From: Gordonia araii NBRC 100433
GTDB lineage: Bacteria; Actinomycetota; Actinomycetes; Mycobacteriales; Mycobacteriaceae
Assembly: GCF_000241265.1 (NCBI RefSeq)
Contig: NZ_BAEE01000068.1
Location: 62,001-126,000 of the forward strand
DNA: 64,000 bases
Reading direction: 5' to 3'
The position numbers and the translations under genes were made by a program. The notes beneath the pieces were generated by a model. The model ran no database searches. It worked only from the letters and a program-made list of their open reading frames with translations, and had not been told where the DNA came from. Below are positions 9,591 through 19,235 of the stretch, piece by piece (the first letter of the stretch is position 1; every line of letters starts with the position of its first letter).

Positions 9591-10271
9591 CTACTTGCAG
9601 TCGGGGCCGCTGTAGATGTCCGGCCAGGCGGCTTGCGCCGATGGAGGTAAGGGAGTCCATGGCCACGTTTGTGTGTATTTGATCTTCAAGCACATCTGCC
9701 GCCTCTGGGCGCGCCCGGCCTGCGTGATGATGGCCGATGCCGCGATACCGCACAACGCTGCCCCGGTGGGTTTTGACCAGAGCAGTCCGCACGTACTCAA
9801 CGCGGTGAGGTCGCCATTCGCAACCTCATCCGTCTCCTCCTTGTTGAAGTAGATCGTGCCAGTAACCTTGCCTGGGTCGACTCTCGCCGCCGGAGTGGGC
9901 GCTGGCGCCTGCGGTGCCGGGTTCTGCGGCGCTGGCCGCTGTTGGCCTGTGGTCTGCGCCGGGGGCCGTGTCTGCCCGGGGAGTCCCGGCGCACGGTAGC
10001 CAGGGACCGGGATGATCGGGGTGCCATTGCCGGTACCAGGGCCAGGGCCGGGGGAACCGCCCGCGTTCGGCCCTGAGCCGGGTCCGCCGGGAGTCGGCGC
10101 CGTCGGCGGCGGGGTGTTCTGCGTCGGCTGCGGGGTGTAGGTCGGCACGTTGATGCACGGCCAGTACGGTCCGTGCTCGCGGCGCATCTGGTCGCACAGC
10201 GCATCGGCGTTGGCGGTGGGCGGCGCGTTCGTCGCCGTCACAGCCGTCACTAGGCCGACTCCAAGCATCAC
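9591..10271 (-). CDS. Proline-rich secreted protein, start probably frameshifted
   Basis: 226 residues as read: a Cys-containing start (ALCDQM, YWPC), a long Pro/Gly/Gln linker (about 45-130), and a C-terminal domain with Cys residues and FNKEETDEVANG. As read it begins inside a hydrophobic core without a basic n-region. A well-placed ATG at 10321 (SD AGGGGGAG) encodes MTTPRPARA in another frame and stops after 17 codons. Removing one CG unit from the run at 10296-10304 would join it to YWLAAAAAV and give a textbook signal peptide ending ANA. Hypothetical function; probably exported if intact. Confidence 0.65.
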   Translation of the reverse strand: MMLGVGLVTAVTATNAPPTANADALCDQMRREHGPYWPCINVPTYTPQPTQNTPPPTAPTPGGPGSGPNAGGSPGPGPGTGNGTPIIPVPGYRAPGLPGQTRPPAQTTGQQRPAPQNPAPQAPAPTPAARVDPGKVTGTIYFNKEETDEVANGDLTALSTCGLLWSKPTGAALCGIAASAIITQAGRAQRRQMCLKIKYTQTWPWTPLPPSAQAAWPDIYSGPDCK

Positions 10272-10522
10272 CGCTGCGGCTGCCGCGAGCCAGTAGCGCG
10301 CGCGGGTCTGGGCGTCGTCATCTTGCTCCCCCTGTTGGACAAATCACATATTGTGTCGAAGAGTAGCGCATAGTTCATGATCATGCATGACGAAATGCGC
10401 GATCACGCATCGGCACGCGTGCTGGTACCCGCCCATGGAGGCGATTATCAGCGCCTGGTGCGACCAGCCGCACGCGGGTGGCACGGATCACGCCGTCTCC
10501 ACTTTTATTTCGTAAGCCTAAG

Positions 10523-10537
10523 TAATATTCTGACCTG
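10523..10537 (+). promoter_or_regulatory. Candidate -10 box for a leaderless MarR mRNA
   Basis: TAATAT at 10523-10528 lies 9 nt before the GTG start at 10538, in an AT-rich stretch that is unusual for this window. No SD is visible, so transcription probably begins at or next to the GTG. No convincing -35 was found. The rest of the gap (10322-10500) holds a CATGATCATG palindrome at 10376-10385 and nothing else recognised. Confidence 0.4.
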
Positions 10538-11005
10538 GTGAGTTCGAACGATGATCTGGCCCGCGACCTGCGTCCGGCGATCACTCGTCTCTACCTGGCG
10601 TTGCGCCGCCGCGCCCCGATCGCGGGTCTGAGCGCCGCCCAGTCCTCGGCGTTGTCGACCCTGCTCTTCCACGGCCCGCTGCGGATGGGCGCGCTCGCCG
10701 AGCGCGAGGGCATCCGGATGCCGACCGCAACGGCTCTGGTCGACGGTCTGGCCAAGCTCGGCCTGGTGACCCGACGCCCCGACGCCGACGACCGTCGTGC
10801 CGTCGTCGTCGAACTCACCGCGCAGGGCCGCACGACCGTCGAACAGGTCCGGCGCCGGCGGGACGACGCCCTCGCCCAAGCGCTGGCCCAGCTCTCCGAC
10901 GACCATCGCGACGCGCTGGCCGCCAGCGCCGATGCCCTCGCCGAACTACAGCGCCGGCTCGACGACATCCCGATCATCCCCGAAGCCGCGTCGACCGACG
11001 AGTAG
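10538..11005 (+). CDS. MarR-family transcriptional regulator
   Basis: 155 residues with the MarR winged helix: recognition-helix region LAEREGIRMPTATALVDGL, then the wing motif RRPDADDRRAVVVELT (Asp-Arg-Arg). Likely a cytoplasmic dimeric repressor of itself and the following efflux gene, which starts 28 bp downstream in the same direction. The start is GTG at 10538, apparently leaderless. Confidence 0.9.
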   Translation: MSSNDDLARDLRPAITRLYLALRRRAPIAGLSAAQSSALSTLLFHGPLRMGALAEREGIRMPTATALVDGLAKLGLVTRRPDADDRRAVVVELTAQGRTTVEQVRRRRDDALAQALAQLSDDHRDALAASADALAELQRRLDDIPIIPEAASTDE

Positions 11006-11033
11006 CCGAACAGCACCAGTGAAGAAGGATTCA

Positions 11034-12347
11034 GTGACCGCAACGATCGACCGCGACCAGCGCACCGCACCCACCGAGCCGAGCGGGGCGCACCCGTCGC
11101 TCATGGACACCTTCCGCCAGCAGCCCAAAGCCGTCTGGGTCACGGCATTCGCCGCGGTCATCTCGTTCATGGGCATCGGTCTGGTCGACCCGATCCTCAA
11201 CACCATCGCCGAGGCACTCGGCGCCCCCGAGTCGAAACTGACCCTGCTGTTCGGCGTCTACCTCGGCATCCAGGTCTTCGCCATGCTGATCACCGGCTGG
11301 GCCTCCTACCGCTTCGGACCGAAGAAGACGCTGACGGTCGGCCTGCTGCTGATCGTCTTCGCCGCCGGCGTCAGCGTCCTCGGCACCAACATCGACCAGC
11401 TCATCGCCCTGCGGGTGTTCTGGGGCCTGGGCAACGCGTTGTTCATGGCCACCGCCCTGGCGTTCATCGTCGGCGAGGCCAAGGGAGGCGAGCGCGGAGC
11501 GATCCTCCTCTACGAGGCCGCCCTGGGCGCCGGCCTGGCCGTCGGACCGCTGCTGGGCGCGTTGCTCGGCACCTTCGCCTGGCAGGCACCGTTCGCCGGA
11601 ACCGCGCTGCTCATGCTGATCGGCGCGATCCTGTGCGCGATCATGCTGCCCACCGACAAGCCACGGGCCGCGCGCCCCGCGGTAGGGTTCACCGCCCCGC
11701 TCAAGGCGCTGCGCAACCCGACGCTGGCCATCACCGGCGTCGGCGCTGCCTTCTACATGGGTGCCCTGTTCACCGTGGTGGCATGGTCGCCGCTGGCGCT
11801 CTCCGCGGCGAGCAAGGCCAGCGGTCACGGCGGCGTCGGCCCGATCGGTGTCGGACTCGTGTTCTTCGGCTGGGGCGCTCTCACCGCGGTCACCGGCGTG
11901 TTCCTGGCCCCGCGCATCGCCGACGCGCTCGGCCAGAAGGCCGGAGTCATCGTCAGCATCGCCCTGTACGCGATGATCATGGGCGTCGCGGCCATCGGCG
12001 TCGGTATCCACTCCGTCGAACTGATCGGCGCCGCGGTGATCGCCTCGGGCATCCCCGGTGGTGTGCTGAACAGCCTGTTCACCAGCGTCGCGATGTCCAG
12101 CGGCTCGGCCGACACGCCCCGCTCGGTCTCCAGCGCCGGCTACAGCTTCCTGCGCTGGATGGGCGGCGCGGCGTCGGCGATGGTCGTCGCCTTCATCGCG
12201 TCGAGCTTCGGAGCTCCCGCCCCCTACTGGTTCGCCGCGGCCTACTGCGTCATCGCGATCGCGGTCGTCTCGCTGGTACGCCTGGGCAAAGCCGACGACG
12301 AACCTGTCGCGCCGGACGCCGCGCTCATCGGCGCCGAGGAGATGTGA
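11034..12347 (+). CDS. MFS efflux transporter, MarR-linked
   Basis: 437-residue major facilitator protein with 12 predicted helices. The loop after helix 2 carries SYRFGPKKTL, the motif A region. The GTG at 11034 is chosen because GAAGAAGGAT precedes it; GTG at 11019 is in frame but less well placed. Downstream of and co-directional with MarR, so most likely a MarR-controlled drug or toxic-compound exporter. Substrate unknown. Confidence 0.87.
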   Translation: MTATIDRDQRTAPTEPSGAHPSLMDTFRQQPKAVWVTAFAAVISFMGIGLVDPILNTIAEALGAPESKLTLLFGVYLGIQVFAMLITGWASYRFGPKKTLTVGLLLIVFAAGVSVLGTNIDQLIALRVFWGLGNALFMATALAFIVGEAKGGERGAILLYEAALGAGLAVGPLLGALLGTFAWQAPFAGTALLMLIGAILCAIMLPTDKPRAARPAVGFTAPLKALRNPTLAITGVGAAFYMGALFTVVAWSPLALSAASKASGHGGVGPIGVGLVFFGWGALTAVTGVFLAPRIADALGQKAGVIVSIALYAMIMGVAAIGVGIHSVELIGAAVIASGIPGGVLNSLFTSVAMSSGSADTPRSVSSAGYSFLRWMGGAASAMVVAFIASSFGAPAPYWFAAAYCVIAIAVVSLVRLGKADDEPVAPDAALIGAEEM

Positions 12348-12356
12348 CGACGCCGG

Positions 12357-12695
12357 TCAGTCGAGGGTGACCTTGACCGACGTGCCGCGCTCGTCGCGGC
12401 GCGCGACCGCGAATCCGGTGCGGTCACGGCCGTCGAGGTGCACGGTGATCGGAGCGCCGTCGGGATAGAAGTTGCGCCACCACGTCTTCTGATCCGCCGC
12501 TGCCACGCCGATGAGCACCACGTCGTCGCCCTTGCGACGGTAGGAGACGATCAACGTGATCGGTCGCCCGCTCTTGCGCCCGACATAGGAGATCTCCGCC
12601 ATCGAGCGGCTGAGCACGGGGCCCAGCACCGGTGCCGACAGCAGTGGTGCGAACACCGTGTTCGCGAGCTTGGCCGCACGTTGGAATGCGTTCAT
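12357..12695 (-). CDS. F420-type nitroreductase-like (DUF385) protein
   Basis: 112 residues of the split beta-barrel family that includes deazaflavin (F420)-dependent nitroreductases. ISYVGRKSGRP and a central barrel ending in WWRNF are characteristic. It is shorter than the well-studied members (about 150) and lacks an extended C-terminus, so cofactor binding is inferred only from family. It follows the MmpS-like gene by 3 bp, forming a two-gene operon convergent with the MFS gene. Confidence 0.75.
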   Translation of the reverse strand: MNAFQRAAKLANTVFAPLLSAPVLGPVLSRSMAEISYVGRKSGRPITLIVSYRRKGDDVVLIGVAAADQKTWWRNFYPDGAPITVHLDGRDRTGFAVARRDERGTSVKVTLD

Positions 12696-12698
12696 CGT

Positions 12699-13346
12699 CT
12701 ACTCCACCGTCGCCGAGCAGTTCAGCGGGCCGCCCGAGCTGGTGCCCTCGGTGACCACCGCGCCGCCGACGAGGATCTGGCAGGTCACCGAGCCCCGCAC
12801 GACGATCGCGTCGAAACTCGCCGCTCCGTCGGGCACGTTGGCCGTCACCGACCACGGGGAGCGCACCGTCGCCAGCGTCTGCTGCCCAGCACCCTGGTTG
12901 TAGCGCACGACGATCAGGTCGCCGTCGCCGACGAGGCGGTAGACGACCTGTCCGGCCGGTGCCGGCGGGGACGTCTCGGTGCTCGTCTCCTCGCTGGTCG
13001 TCGTCTCCGAGGTCGTGGTCTCCTCGGTGGTCGTCGACGAGGTCGTCTCCGACGTCACGGGGACGGGCTCGTCGGATCCCTTGCCTCCCGTCACGGAGAT
13101 GAGGAAGGCGACGAGCAGGATCGCCAGGAGTGCGGCGACGATGGACCCGATGAGGACCTTGGTGCGCCTGGAGCCGCCCCCGCCGTTGTAGTCCTGACCG
13201 TACTGTTCAGCCCCGTACTGGGCGGTCCCGTACTGCTGCCCGGCATCCGGGTAGGGCTCCGACGGGTACGCGCTCGTCGGCTGGTCCGGATCGAACCGTC
13301 GCGTCGACGATGCGAACGGATCCTGCGGATTCTGCGGTTGGGTCAT
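12699..13346 (-). CDS. MmpS-like membrane-anchored protein
   Basis: 215 residues. A Gln/Tyr/Gly-rich cytoplasmic N-terminus leads to one membrane helix (~64-86), a Thr/Ser/Glu linker (~90-125) and an extracytoplasmic beta domain with two Cys. That domain follows the MmpS pattern (VVYRLVGDG, SPWSVTANVP, VTCQILVGG). MmpS proteins assist MmpL lipid or siderophore transporters; no mmpL is adjacent here. ATG at 13346 is used; GTG/ATG codons further upstream lack support. Confidence 0.72.
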   Translation of the reverse strand: MTQPQNPQDPFASSTRRFDPDQPTSAYPSEPYPDAGQQYGTAQYGAEQYGQDYNGGGGSRRTKVLIGSIVAALLAILLVAFLISVTGGKGSDEPVPVTSETTSSTTTEETTTSETTTSEETSTETSPPAPAGQVVYRLVGDGDLIVVRYNQGAGQQTLATVRSPWSVTANVPDGAASFDAIVVRGSVTCQILVGGAVVTEGTSSGGPLNCSATVE

Positions 13347-13398
13347 GCAGCCATTGTGGCACCACACACCTGAGAGGCGCCCCAATCCGTGGGGGCGC

Positions 13399-15966
13399 TC
13401 ACTCGTCGGCGATCGCTTCGAGCGGCTTGGTGCGCGCCGCCCGGATCGCCGGCCACACCGCGGCGATCACGCCGACGACGGCCGCCCCGACGAGGGTTTG
13501 CACGATCAGCGGCCACGGCAGCACCGGGTTGCCGATGCCCCATTCGCGCAGCGTGCGCACGACGGCGACGGCCAACCCGGTGCCCAGCGCGACACCCAGG
13601 AGTGCGCCGAAGACCGCGATCAGCACCGACTCCAGGTAGATCATCCGGCGCACCTGACCGCGGACCATGCCGATGGCGCGCTGCATTCCGATCTCCTGGC
13701 GGCGCTCCACCACCGACAGCGCCAGCGTGTTGATGATGCCGAGCACGGCGACCAGCAGCGCCAACCCGAGCATCGCGTAGAGCACACCGAGCATCTGGTC
13801 GATCATCGACGAGACCGAACTCTTGAACTCCTCGTTCGTCTGCACCTGCACCGTCAGGTACTTCGCCGTGGCGTCGGTGAGAGCCTGCTTCACCGCTTCG
13901 GGGTCGGCGTTCGGGTCGGCCCGCACGAAGACGCCCATCAGCAGCTGGGTCGACGGCGGCATGATCCGGTCGTACGCGTCGCTCCCGACCAGCCAGGCGC
14001 CCAGCGCGTCGTTGCGCTCGAAGGTCCCGACCACGGGCACATCGACCGTCGCGCCGTCGGCGCGGGTGAACGTGACCGTCTTGCCCACCGTCCACCCCTG
14101 TGCGCGCGAGGTCGGCTCGTCCACGAGCATCCCGTCGGGCGTCACGTCCGTGCCCTCGACGACCGTGTAGCGCACCAGGTCGCTGAGGCGGCCGCCGACG
14201 ACCGCGTTGCCCATCACCTGTTTGCCGCCGACCGTGCTGACGACCATTCCGGCGCCGACCGCTTCGGCGACCCCATCCGCATCCCGGGCGGCCTGCAGCA
14301 CCGGCGGTGGAACCGGGGCGTTGTTGAGGCCGGTGACGAAGAAGTCGGCGGCGACGTTGCTGTCCAGCGACTCGTCGATGGTCGCCTTGAAGGTCGAGCC
14401 GAGGGTGCCGATCACCGCGACGAGCATCAGCCCGATCGTCAGGGCGAACGCGGTGGCGGCGGTGCGACGCGGATTGCGGACGGCGTTCGTACGGGCCAAC
14501 TGCCCGATCTTGCCGAACGGCCGGGTGATCAGACCCAGCGCGGCGATCACGGGCCGCGAGAGCGCCGGTGCGACCAGCACGACCGCGACGATGAGCAGAA
14601 TGGCGCCGAGTCCCACCGCCAGCGCAGGGCCGACGCCTTGGCGCAGGGCGGCCGCGACGGTGACCGCGATACCGGCCGCGCCGACGACCAGCCCGGCGAT
14701 GGTGCGGATCCGCAGCGACCGCGGCTCGGCCATCGTCGCGCGCATCGCCTCCACCGGCGCGACGCGTGCGGCCCGCCGTGCCGGCAGCCACGCGCTGAGC
14801 ATCGTCACCACGACACCGACGACGAGGGTCGCGATCACCGCCGACGGGGTGATCCGCAACCCGCCGTCGGGCAATCCGGTGGTGGCGATCGCGATGGCCC
14901 GCAGGCCAGCGGCCAAGCCGATCCCGGCGGCCAGTCCCGTCGCCGCGCCGAGCAGACCGACGATGAAGGCCTCGGTCAGCACCGACCGCGAAACCTGACG
15001 TCGACTGGCCCCTACCGCGCGCAGCAGCGCCAGTTCGCGGTTGCGCTGCGCGACGATCATCGCGAACGTGTTGTAGATGATGAACGTCCCGACGATGATC
15101 CCGATGCCGGCGAAGGCCAGCAGGATGTAGGTGAAGATCTGCAGGAACGTGTTGATCGCGTCCTTGGCCTCCTGCCGCACCTCGTCGCCGGTTTGGATCT
15201 TGAGCGGAGTCGGACCGATGAGGTTTCGGACGCGTTCGGCCAGTTCGGCGTCGGAGACCCCCGGGCGCGCCGAGAGGGAGACGGTGCCGGCGTGCCCGCC
15301 GTCGGAGAAGATCCGGCTGGCGGTCTCCTCGTCGAAGGCGACGTTGACGAAGCCGCCGACCTCGAACGGCCAGTCGAGCAGCCCGACGACCGTGACGTCC
15401 TGCGGCTCGGACCGGCCCTGGCCGGTGACGATCTTGGTCTTCGACCCGACGCGCAGACCGGCCTTCTCGGCGGCCGTGGAGTTGATGGCGATCTCGCCGG
15501 CCCGTTCCGGACCGCGTCCACCCGGCAGGATCCTGCTCTCCTCCAGCGCCACCGCACGGTCGGGCGGGAGGTAGGTGGTGCCGACGCTCGGGGCGTTGCC
15601 GGTCTGCAGCGCCTTGCCGTCGGCGGTGGCGACGGCCACCAGCCCGTTGTAGTTCACGGCCAGCCGGTCGTACCCGAGCTGGTCGCGGTTGGCGCGCAGT
15701 TTGTCGACGATCGCGTTGGGCACGCCGGGACTCGCCTGGGCGCCCGACGCGGCCATCTCCGAGGGGTTGCGCGGTGCGACCTGTACAGCGACGCCCTGGG
15801 CGGTGTTGTCGAAGATGCTGGTGAACGCGTGCGAGATGCTTGAAGTGAAGATCATCGAGCCGGCGACGAAAGATGTCCCCAGCACGACGGAGAAGACAGT
15901 CAGGAACAGCCTGACCTTGTGGGCACCGAGGTTGCGCACCGACACGCGGCGCATGACCGATGCCAC
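13399..15966 (-). CDS. ABC transporter permease, FtsX/MacB type, duplicated
   Basis: 855 residues with two FtsX-like halves. The first has an N-terminal helix (LFLTVFSVVLGTSFVAGSM), a large periplasm-facing domain (~residues 50-270) and three helices. The second half repeats the arrangement with a helix near 510 and three C-terminal helices. This is the LolC/MacB-like exporter architecture for lipoproteins or amphiphiles. GTG at 15966 begins 2 bp after the ATPase stop; ATG at 15954 is the alternative. Forms a transporter with the ATPase upstream. Confidence 0.88.
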   Translation of the reverse strand: MASVMRRVSVRNLGAHKVRLFLTVFSVVLGTSFVAGSMIFTSSISHAFTSIFDNTAQGVAVQVAPRNPSEMAASGAQASPGVPNAIVDKLRANRDQLGYDRLAVNYNGLVAVATADGKALQTGNAPSVGTTYLPPDRAVALEESRILPGGRGPERAGEIAINSTAAEKAGLRVGSKTKIVTGQGRSEPQDVTVVGLLDWPFEVGGFVNVAFDEETASRIFSDGGHAGTVSLSARPGVSDAELAERVRNLIGPTPLKIQTGDEVRQEAKDAINTFLQIFTYILLAFAGIGIIVGTFIIYNTFAMIVAQRNRELALLRAVGASRRQVSRSVLTEAFIVGLLGAATGLAAGIGLAAGLRAIAIATTGLPDGGLRITPSAVIATLVVGVVVTMLSAWLPARRAARVAPVEAMRATMAEPRSLRIRTIAGLVVGAAGIAVTVAAALRQGVGPALAVGLGAILLIVAVVLVAPALSRPVIAALGLITRPFGKIGQLARTNAVRNPRRTAATAFALTIGLMLVAVIGTLGSTFKATIDESLDSNVAADFFVTGLNNAPVPPPVLQAARDADGVAEAVGAGMVVSTVGGKQVMGNAVVGGRLSDLVRYTVVEGTDVTPDGMLVDEPTSRAQGWTVGKTVTFTRADGATVDVPVVGTFERNDALGAWLVGSDAYDRIMPPSTQLLMGVFVRADPNADPEAVKQALTDATAKYLTVQVQTNEEFKSSVSSMIDQMLGVLYAMLGLALLVAVLGIINTLALSVVERRQEIGMQRAIGMVRGQVRRMIYLESVLIAVFGALLGVALGTGLAVAVVRTLREWGIGNPVLPWPLIVQTLVGAAVVGVIAAVWPAIRAARTKPLEAIADE

Positions 15967-15968
15967 GG

Positions 15969-16874
15969 CTACTTGTCCGCCCCGGTCGCCGCGGTACCGG
16001 TCCCCCCGGGATCGTCGGTCGCCGCCCTCGCCGAGCGCACCACGTTCGGTACGACGTTGGGCGTCGCCGCCGTCGAACCGCTCGAGCCGGCGGCCGTCAG
16101 GTCGCTGCCCGGGCCGGTCTTGTCGTCGAGGTGGCGCATGACCTCGAAGACCCCGTCGGCGTCCGGGTTGCGCAGCTCGTTGACGATCTGGCCGTCGGCG
16201 AGGAAGACGACGCGGTCGGCGTAGGACGCCGCGCGCGGATCGTGGGTGACGATGACGACGGTCTGGCCGAACTCGTCGGTCGCCGCCCGCAGGATGGACA
16301 TGACTTCGCCCGACGACCGGGAGTCGAGGTTGCCGGTGGGCTCGTCGCCGAAGATGATCGCCGGCCGGCCGACGAGGGCCCGGGCGCACGCGACGCGCTG
16401 CTGCTGCCCGCCGGACAATTCGCTGGGCCGGTGCTCCAGCCGCTCGCCGATCCCGAGCCGCGAAACGACGGTGTCCATCCACCCCTGATCGACGTCCCGA
16501 CCGGCGATATCGCACGGCAGGGTGATGTTCTCCCGCGCGGTGAGAGTCGGGACGAGGTTGAACGATTGGAAGACGAATCCGATGCGGTCGCGCCGCAGCA
16601 CGGTCATCGCCTTGTCGCCGAGACCGGTGAGGTCGGTGTCACCGATGCGGACCCTTCCCGACGACGGGGTGTCCAGGCCCGCGAGGCAGTGCATGAGCGT
16701 GGACTTGCCCGAGCCGGACGGTCCCATGATCGCGGTGAACTCGCCGGCCGGAAAGTCCACGCTCACTCCGCGCAGCGCGTGGACCGCCGTGTCGCCGGAT
16801 CCGTAGACCTTGGTCAGTTCGGCGGCGCTGGCCGCGGTGGAGGTGGGGGCCGCGTCGACTGAGGTGGCAGACAT
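15969..16874 (-). CDS. ABC transporter ATP-binding protein, LolD/MacB type
   Basis: 301 residues: Walker A GPSGSGKS, Q-loop FVFQSFNL, signature LSGGQQQR, Walker B IIFGDEPTGNLD and H-loop THD. This is the lipoprotein/macrolide-exporter ATPase class, with a ~70-residue low-complexity Ala/Thr/Asp tail after the fold that is unusual. ATG at 16874 taken; GTG at 16883 adds three residues. It precedes its permease by 2 bp. The start is 45 bp downstream of pckA on the same strand, so read-through is possible. Confidence 0.9.
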   Translation of the reverse strand: MSATSVDAAPTSTAASAAELTKVYGSGDTAVHALRGVSVDFPAGEFTAIMGPSGSGKSTLMHCLAGLDTPSSGRVRIGDTDLTGLGDKAMTVLRRDRIGFVFQSFNLVPTLTARENITLPCDIAGRDVDQGWMDTVVSRLGIGERLEHRPSELSGGQQQRVACARALVGRPAIIFGDEPTGNLDSRSSGEVMSILRAATDEFGQTVVIVTHDPRAASYADRVVFLADGQIVNELRNPDADGVFEVMRHLDDKTGPGSDLTAAGSSGSTAATPNVVPNVVRSARAATDDPGGTGTAATGADK

Positions 16875-16919
16875 GGGTTCCACGGTGCCACAAGTTGCCG
16901 TCGCTCGCGGGTGAGGCTC

Positions 16920-18749
16920 CTAGTCGGCGAGCCGCTTCGTCAGCGCGTCGAGCTCGTCAGCCAGCTGTGCGGGCAGCTTGTCGCCGATGAAGTCGAACCA
17001 CTCGTTGATCGACGGCAGCTCGTCCCGCCACTCCGCCTTGTCGACGTTGAGCGCCTCGGCGACGTCGGCCGGGTCGACGTCGAGCCCGTCGAGATCGAGA
17101 GCCTCCGGGGTGGCGACGATGCCGATCGGAGTCTCCTGACCGTCTGCGCGACCTTCGATGCGGTCGACGATCCATTCCAGTACACGGCTGTTCTCACCGA
17201 AGCCCGGCCACAGGAAGCGCTTGTCGGCACCGCGGCGGAACCAGTTGACGTAGTAGATCTTCGGGAGCTTGTCGGCGTCGGCCTTCTCGCCGATGTCGAG
17301 CCAGTGCTGCAGGTAGTCGCCGACGTGGTAGCCGATGAACGGCAGCATCGCCATCGGGTCGCGGCGCACCTTGCCGACGGTCCCTTCGGCCGCCGCGGTC
17401 TGCTCGGAGCCGACGGTGGCACCCATGAACACACCGTGTGCCCAGTCGCGGGCCTCGGTGACGAGCGGAATGGTGGTCTTGCGGCGACCGCCGAACAGGA
17501 TGGCCGAGATCGGCACGCCCTGCGGATCGTCCCACTCCGGGGCGACCGAGGGGCACTGCGACAGCGGCGTGCAGTAACGCGAGTTCGGGTGCGCGGCGAG
17601 CGTCTCGGTCTCCCGCAGGAACCAGTCATTGCCCTTCCAGTCGATCAGGTGGTCGGGCTCGCCTTCGAGACCTTCCCACCACACGTCGTCGTCGTCGGTG
17701 CGCGCGACGTTCGTGTAGATCGTGTTACCCGCCTCGATTGTCTTCATCGCGTTCGGGTTGGAGCTGTGGTTGGTGCCGGGCGCGACGCCGAAGAACCCGA
17801 ACTCGGGGTTCACCGCGTAGAGGCGACCGTCCTCGCCGAAGCGCATCCAGGCGATGTCGTCGCCGACGGTTTCGGCGCGCCACCCGGGGATGGTCGGCTG
17901 GATCATCGCGAGGTTGGTCTTACCGCAGGCACTCGGGAAGGCGGCGGCGACGTAGTAGGCCTTGTCCTCCGGGGAGATCAGCTTGAGGATCAGCATGTGC
18001 TCGGCGAGCCAGCCCTCGTCGTGGGCCATCGCCGACGCGATGCGCAGCGAGTAGCACTTCTTGCCGAGCAGCGCGTTGCCGCCGTAGCCCGAGCCGTAGG
18101 ACCAGATCTCACGGGTCTCGGGGAAGTGGGTGATGTACTTCTCGGTGTTGCACGGCCACGGCACGTCCTCCTGGCCGGGCTCCAGCGGCGCGCCGACCGA
18201 GTGTAGGCCCTTGACGAAGAACCCGTCGTCGCCGAGTGCCTCCAGCACCTTCGGGCCGACGCGGGTCATGACGCGCATCGACAGCACGACGTACTCCGAG
18301 TCGGTGATCTCGATGCCCAGCTTCGGGTCGTCGCTGCCGAGCGGGCCCATGCAGAACGGGATGACGTACATGGTGCGCCCGCGCATGCTGCCGCGGTACA
18401 GCTCCGTCATGGTGGCCCGCATCTCGTCTGGGTCCATCCAGTTGTTGGTCGGGCCGGCACCCTCTTCGGTCTTGCTGCAGATGTAGGTGCGCGACTCGAC
18501 GCGAGCGACGTCGGCGGGGTCGGACAGGGCCAGGAACGAGTTGGGCTTCTTCTCCTCGTTGAGCTTGACCATGGTGCCGGCCTCGACGAGCTGCGCGCTC
18601 AGCCGGTCCCACTCCTCGTCGCTGCCGTCGGACCACACGACGCGTTCCGGCTGGGTCAGCTCGGCAACCTCGGCGACCCAAGCGAGCAGGTCAGCGTGTT
18701 TCGTGGGCGCGCTGGCGGCGTCCAGACCGGGAATCGTGGCAGAGGTCAT
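16920..18749 (-). CDS. pckA: Phosphoenolpyruvate carboxykinase (GTP)
   Basis: 609-residue cytosolic enzyme interconverting oxaloacetate plus GTP with PEP, CO2 and GDP: the entry to gluconeogenesis from lipids and sterols. The kinase P-loop [12 protein letters not shown] near residue 270 with downstream [13 protein letters not shown] is diagnostic of the GTP class, and the length fits (M. tuberculosis about 606). It lies one gene from the Rv0209-like/trmB/mmpL3 block, as in mycobacteria, with an extra small acidic gene between. Confidence 0.98.
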   Translation of the reverse strand: MTSATIPGLDAASAPTKHADLLAWVAEVAELTQPERVVWSDGSDEEWDRLSAQLVEAGTMVKLNEEKKPNSFLALSDPADVARVESRTYICSKTEEGAGPTNNWMDPDEMRATMTELYRGSMRGRTMYVIPFCMGPLGSDDPKLGIEITDSEYVVLSMRVMTRVGPKVLEALGDDGFFVKGLHSVGAPLEPGQEDVPWPCNTEKYITHFPETREIWSYGSGYGGNALLGKKCYSLRIASAMAHDEGWLAEHMLILKLISPEDKAYYVAAAFPSACGKTNLAMIQPTIPGWRAETVGDDIAWMRFGEDGRLYAVNPEFGFFGVAPGTNHSSNPNAMKTIEAGNTIYTNVARTDDDDVWWEGLEGEPDHLIDWKGNDWFLRETETLAAHPNSRYCTPLSQCPSVAPEWDDPQGVPISAILFGGRRKTTIPLVTEARDWAHGVFMGATVGSEQTAAAEGTVGKVRRDPMAMLPFIGYHVGDYLQHWLDIGEKADADKLPKIYYVNWFRRGADKRFLWPGFGENSRVLEWIVDRIEGRADGQETPIGIVATPEALDLDGLDVDPADVAEALNVDKAEWRDELPSINEWFDFIGDKLPAQLADELDALTKRLAD

Positions 18750-18871
18750 TGAAGCGTCTCCTGAAGTCGACGACCGCCTGCAACGCGGTCGATCCGCCCC
18801 TCAGGATACGCGATCTACCTGGTCGATCGGGAGCTGGGTTGAGCATCGGCGGATTGGGTGGGCATGCGGTT

Positions 18872-19183
18872 CTACCGCAGCCGGCCGGGCTTCGCCGCGC
18901 TCCAGCGCCCGGTCTTCTCGTCGTAGACCGACGACGCCACCGAGCCGTCCGCGCCGACGCGGGTGATGAGGTCCACCCGGCCGTCCCGATCGGTGTCGGT
19001 GAAGACGGTCAATCCGTCTCGGTCGTTGCGGGCGAGGCTGTCGTGGACGCCGTCGGCATCGGTGTCGGCGGTCGCCGGACCGAGATCCCACAGCCGTCCG
19101 GACTCGGCCAGCCACAGGTGCTCGGCGACTCCACCGGCCGCGCCGTCCTCGGGAGTCGCACCATCCGTCCAGTCACCGTCCAT
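18872..19183 (-). CDS. Small acidic DxDxDG-repeat protein (DUF6802-like)
   Basis: 103 residues, soluble, no signal peptide. It has Asp-rich loops DTDADG, RNDRDG and DTDRDG, spaced about 20 residues apart, resembling calcium-binding loops of thrombospondin-3 or dockerin type. Paralogous in style and promoter to the gene at 59861-60367. The ATG at 19183 lies 9 nt after an ECF-type -10 box, so the mRNA is nearly leaderless. It interrupts the otherwise conserved pckA to Rv0209-like junction. The DUF name is from memory; function unknown. Confidence 0.75.
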   Translation of the reverse strand: MDGDWTDGATPEDGAAGGVAEHLWLAESGRLWDLGPATADTDADGVHDSLARNDRDGLTVFTDTDRDGRVDLITRVGADGSVASSVYDEKTGRWSAAKPGRLR

Positions 19184-19192
19184 CAGTACTTA

Positions 19193-19218
19193 GACGCAGC
19201 GGCGCGCCGTTCGGTTCC
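19193..19218 (-). promoter_or_regulatory. ECF (SigM-like) promoter, site 1
   Basis: On the minus strand: GGAAC (19218-19214), a 17-nt spacer, CGTC (19196-19193), then 9 nt to the ATG. The form GGAAC-N16-18-CGTC is the mycobacterial SigM-type consensus as I recall it. The spacer shares CG at its start and CTG at its end with the sites at 43596 and 60376. Confidence 0.75.
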
Positions 19219-19235
19219 CTCCGATCGGGTGGCCG

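Noticed and set aside
13345-15843. 832-residue plus-strand open frame across the ABC permease
   Set aside because: Composition is His/Arg/Asp low complexity, and the opposite strand encodes a clear FtsX-type permease.
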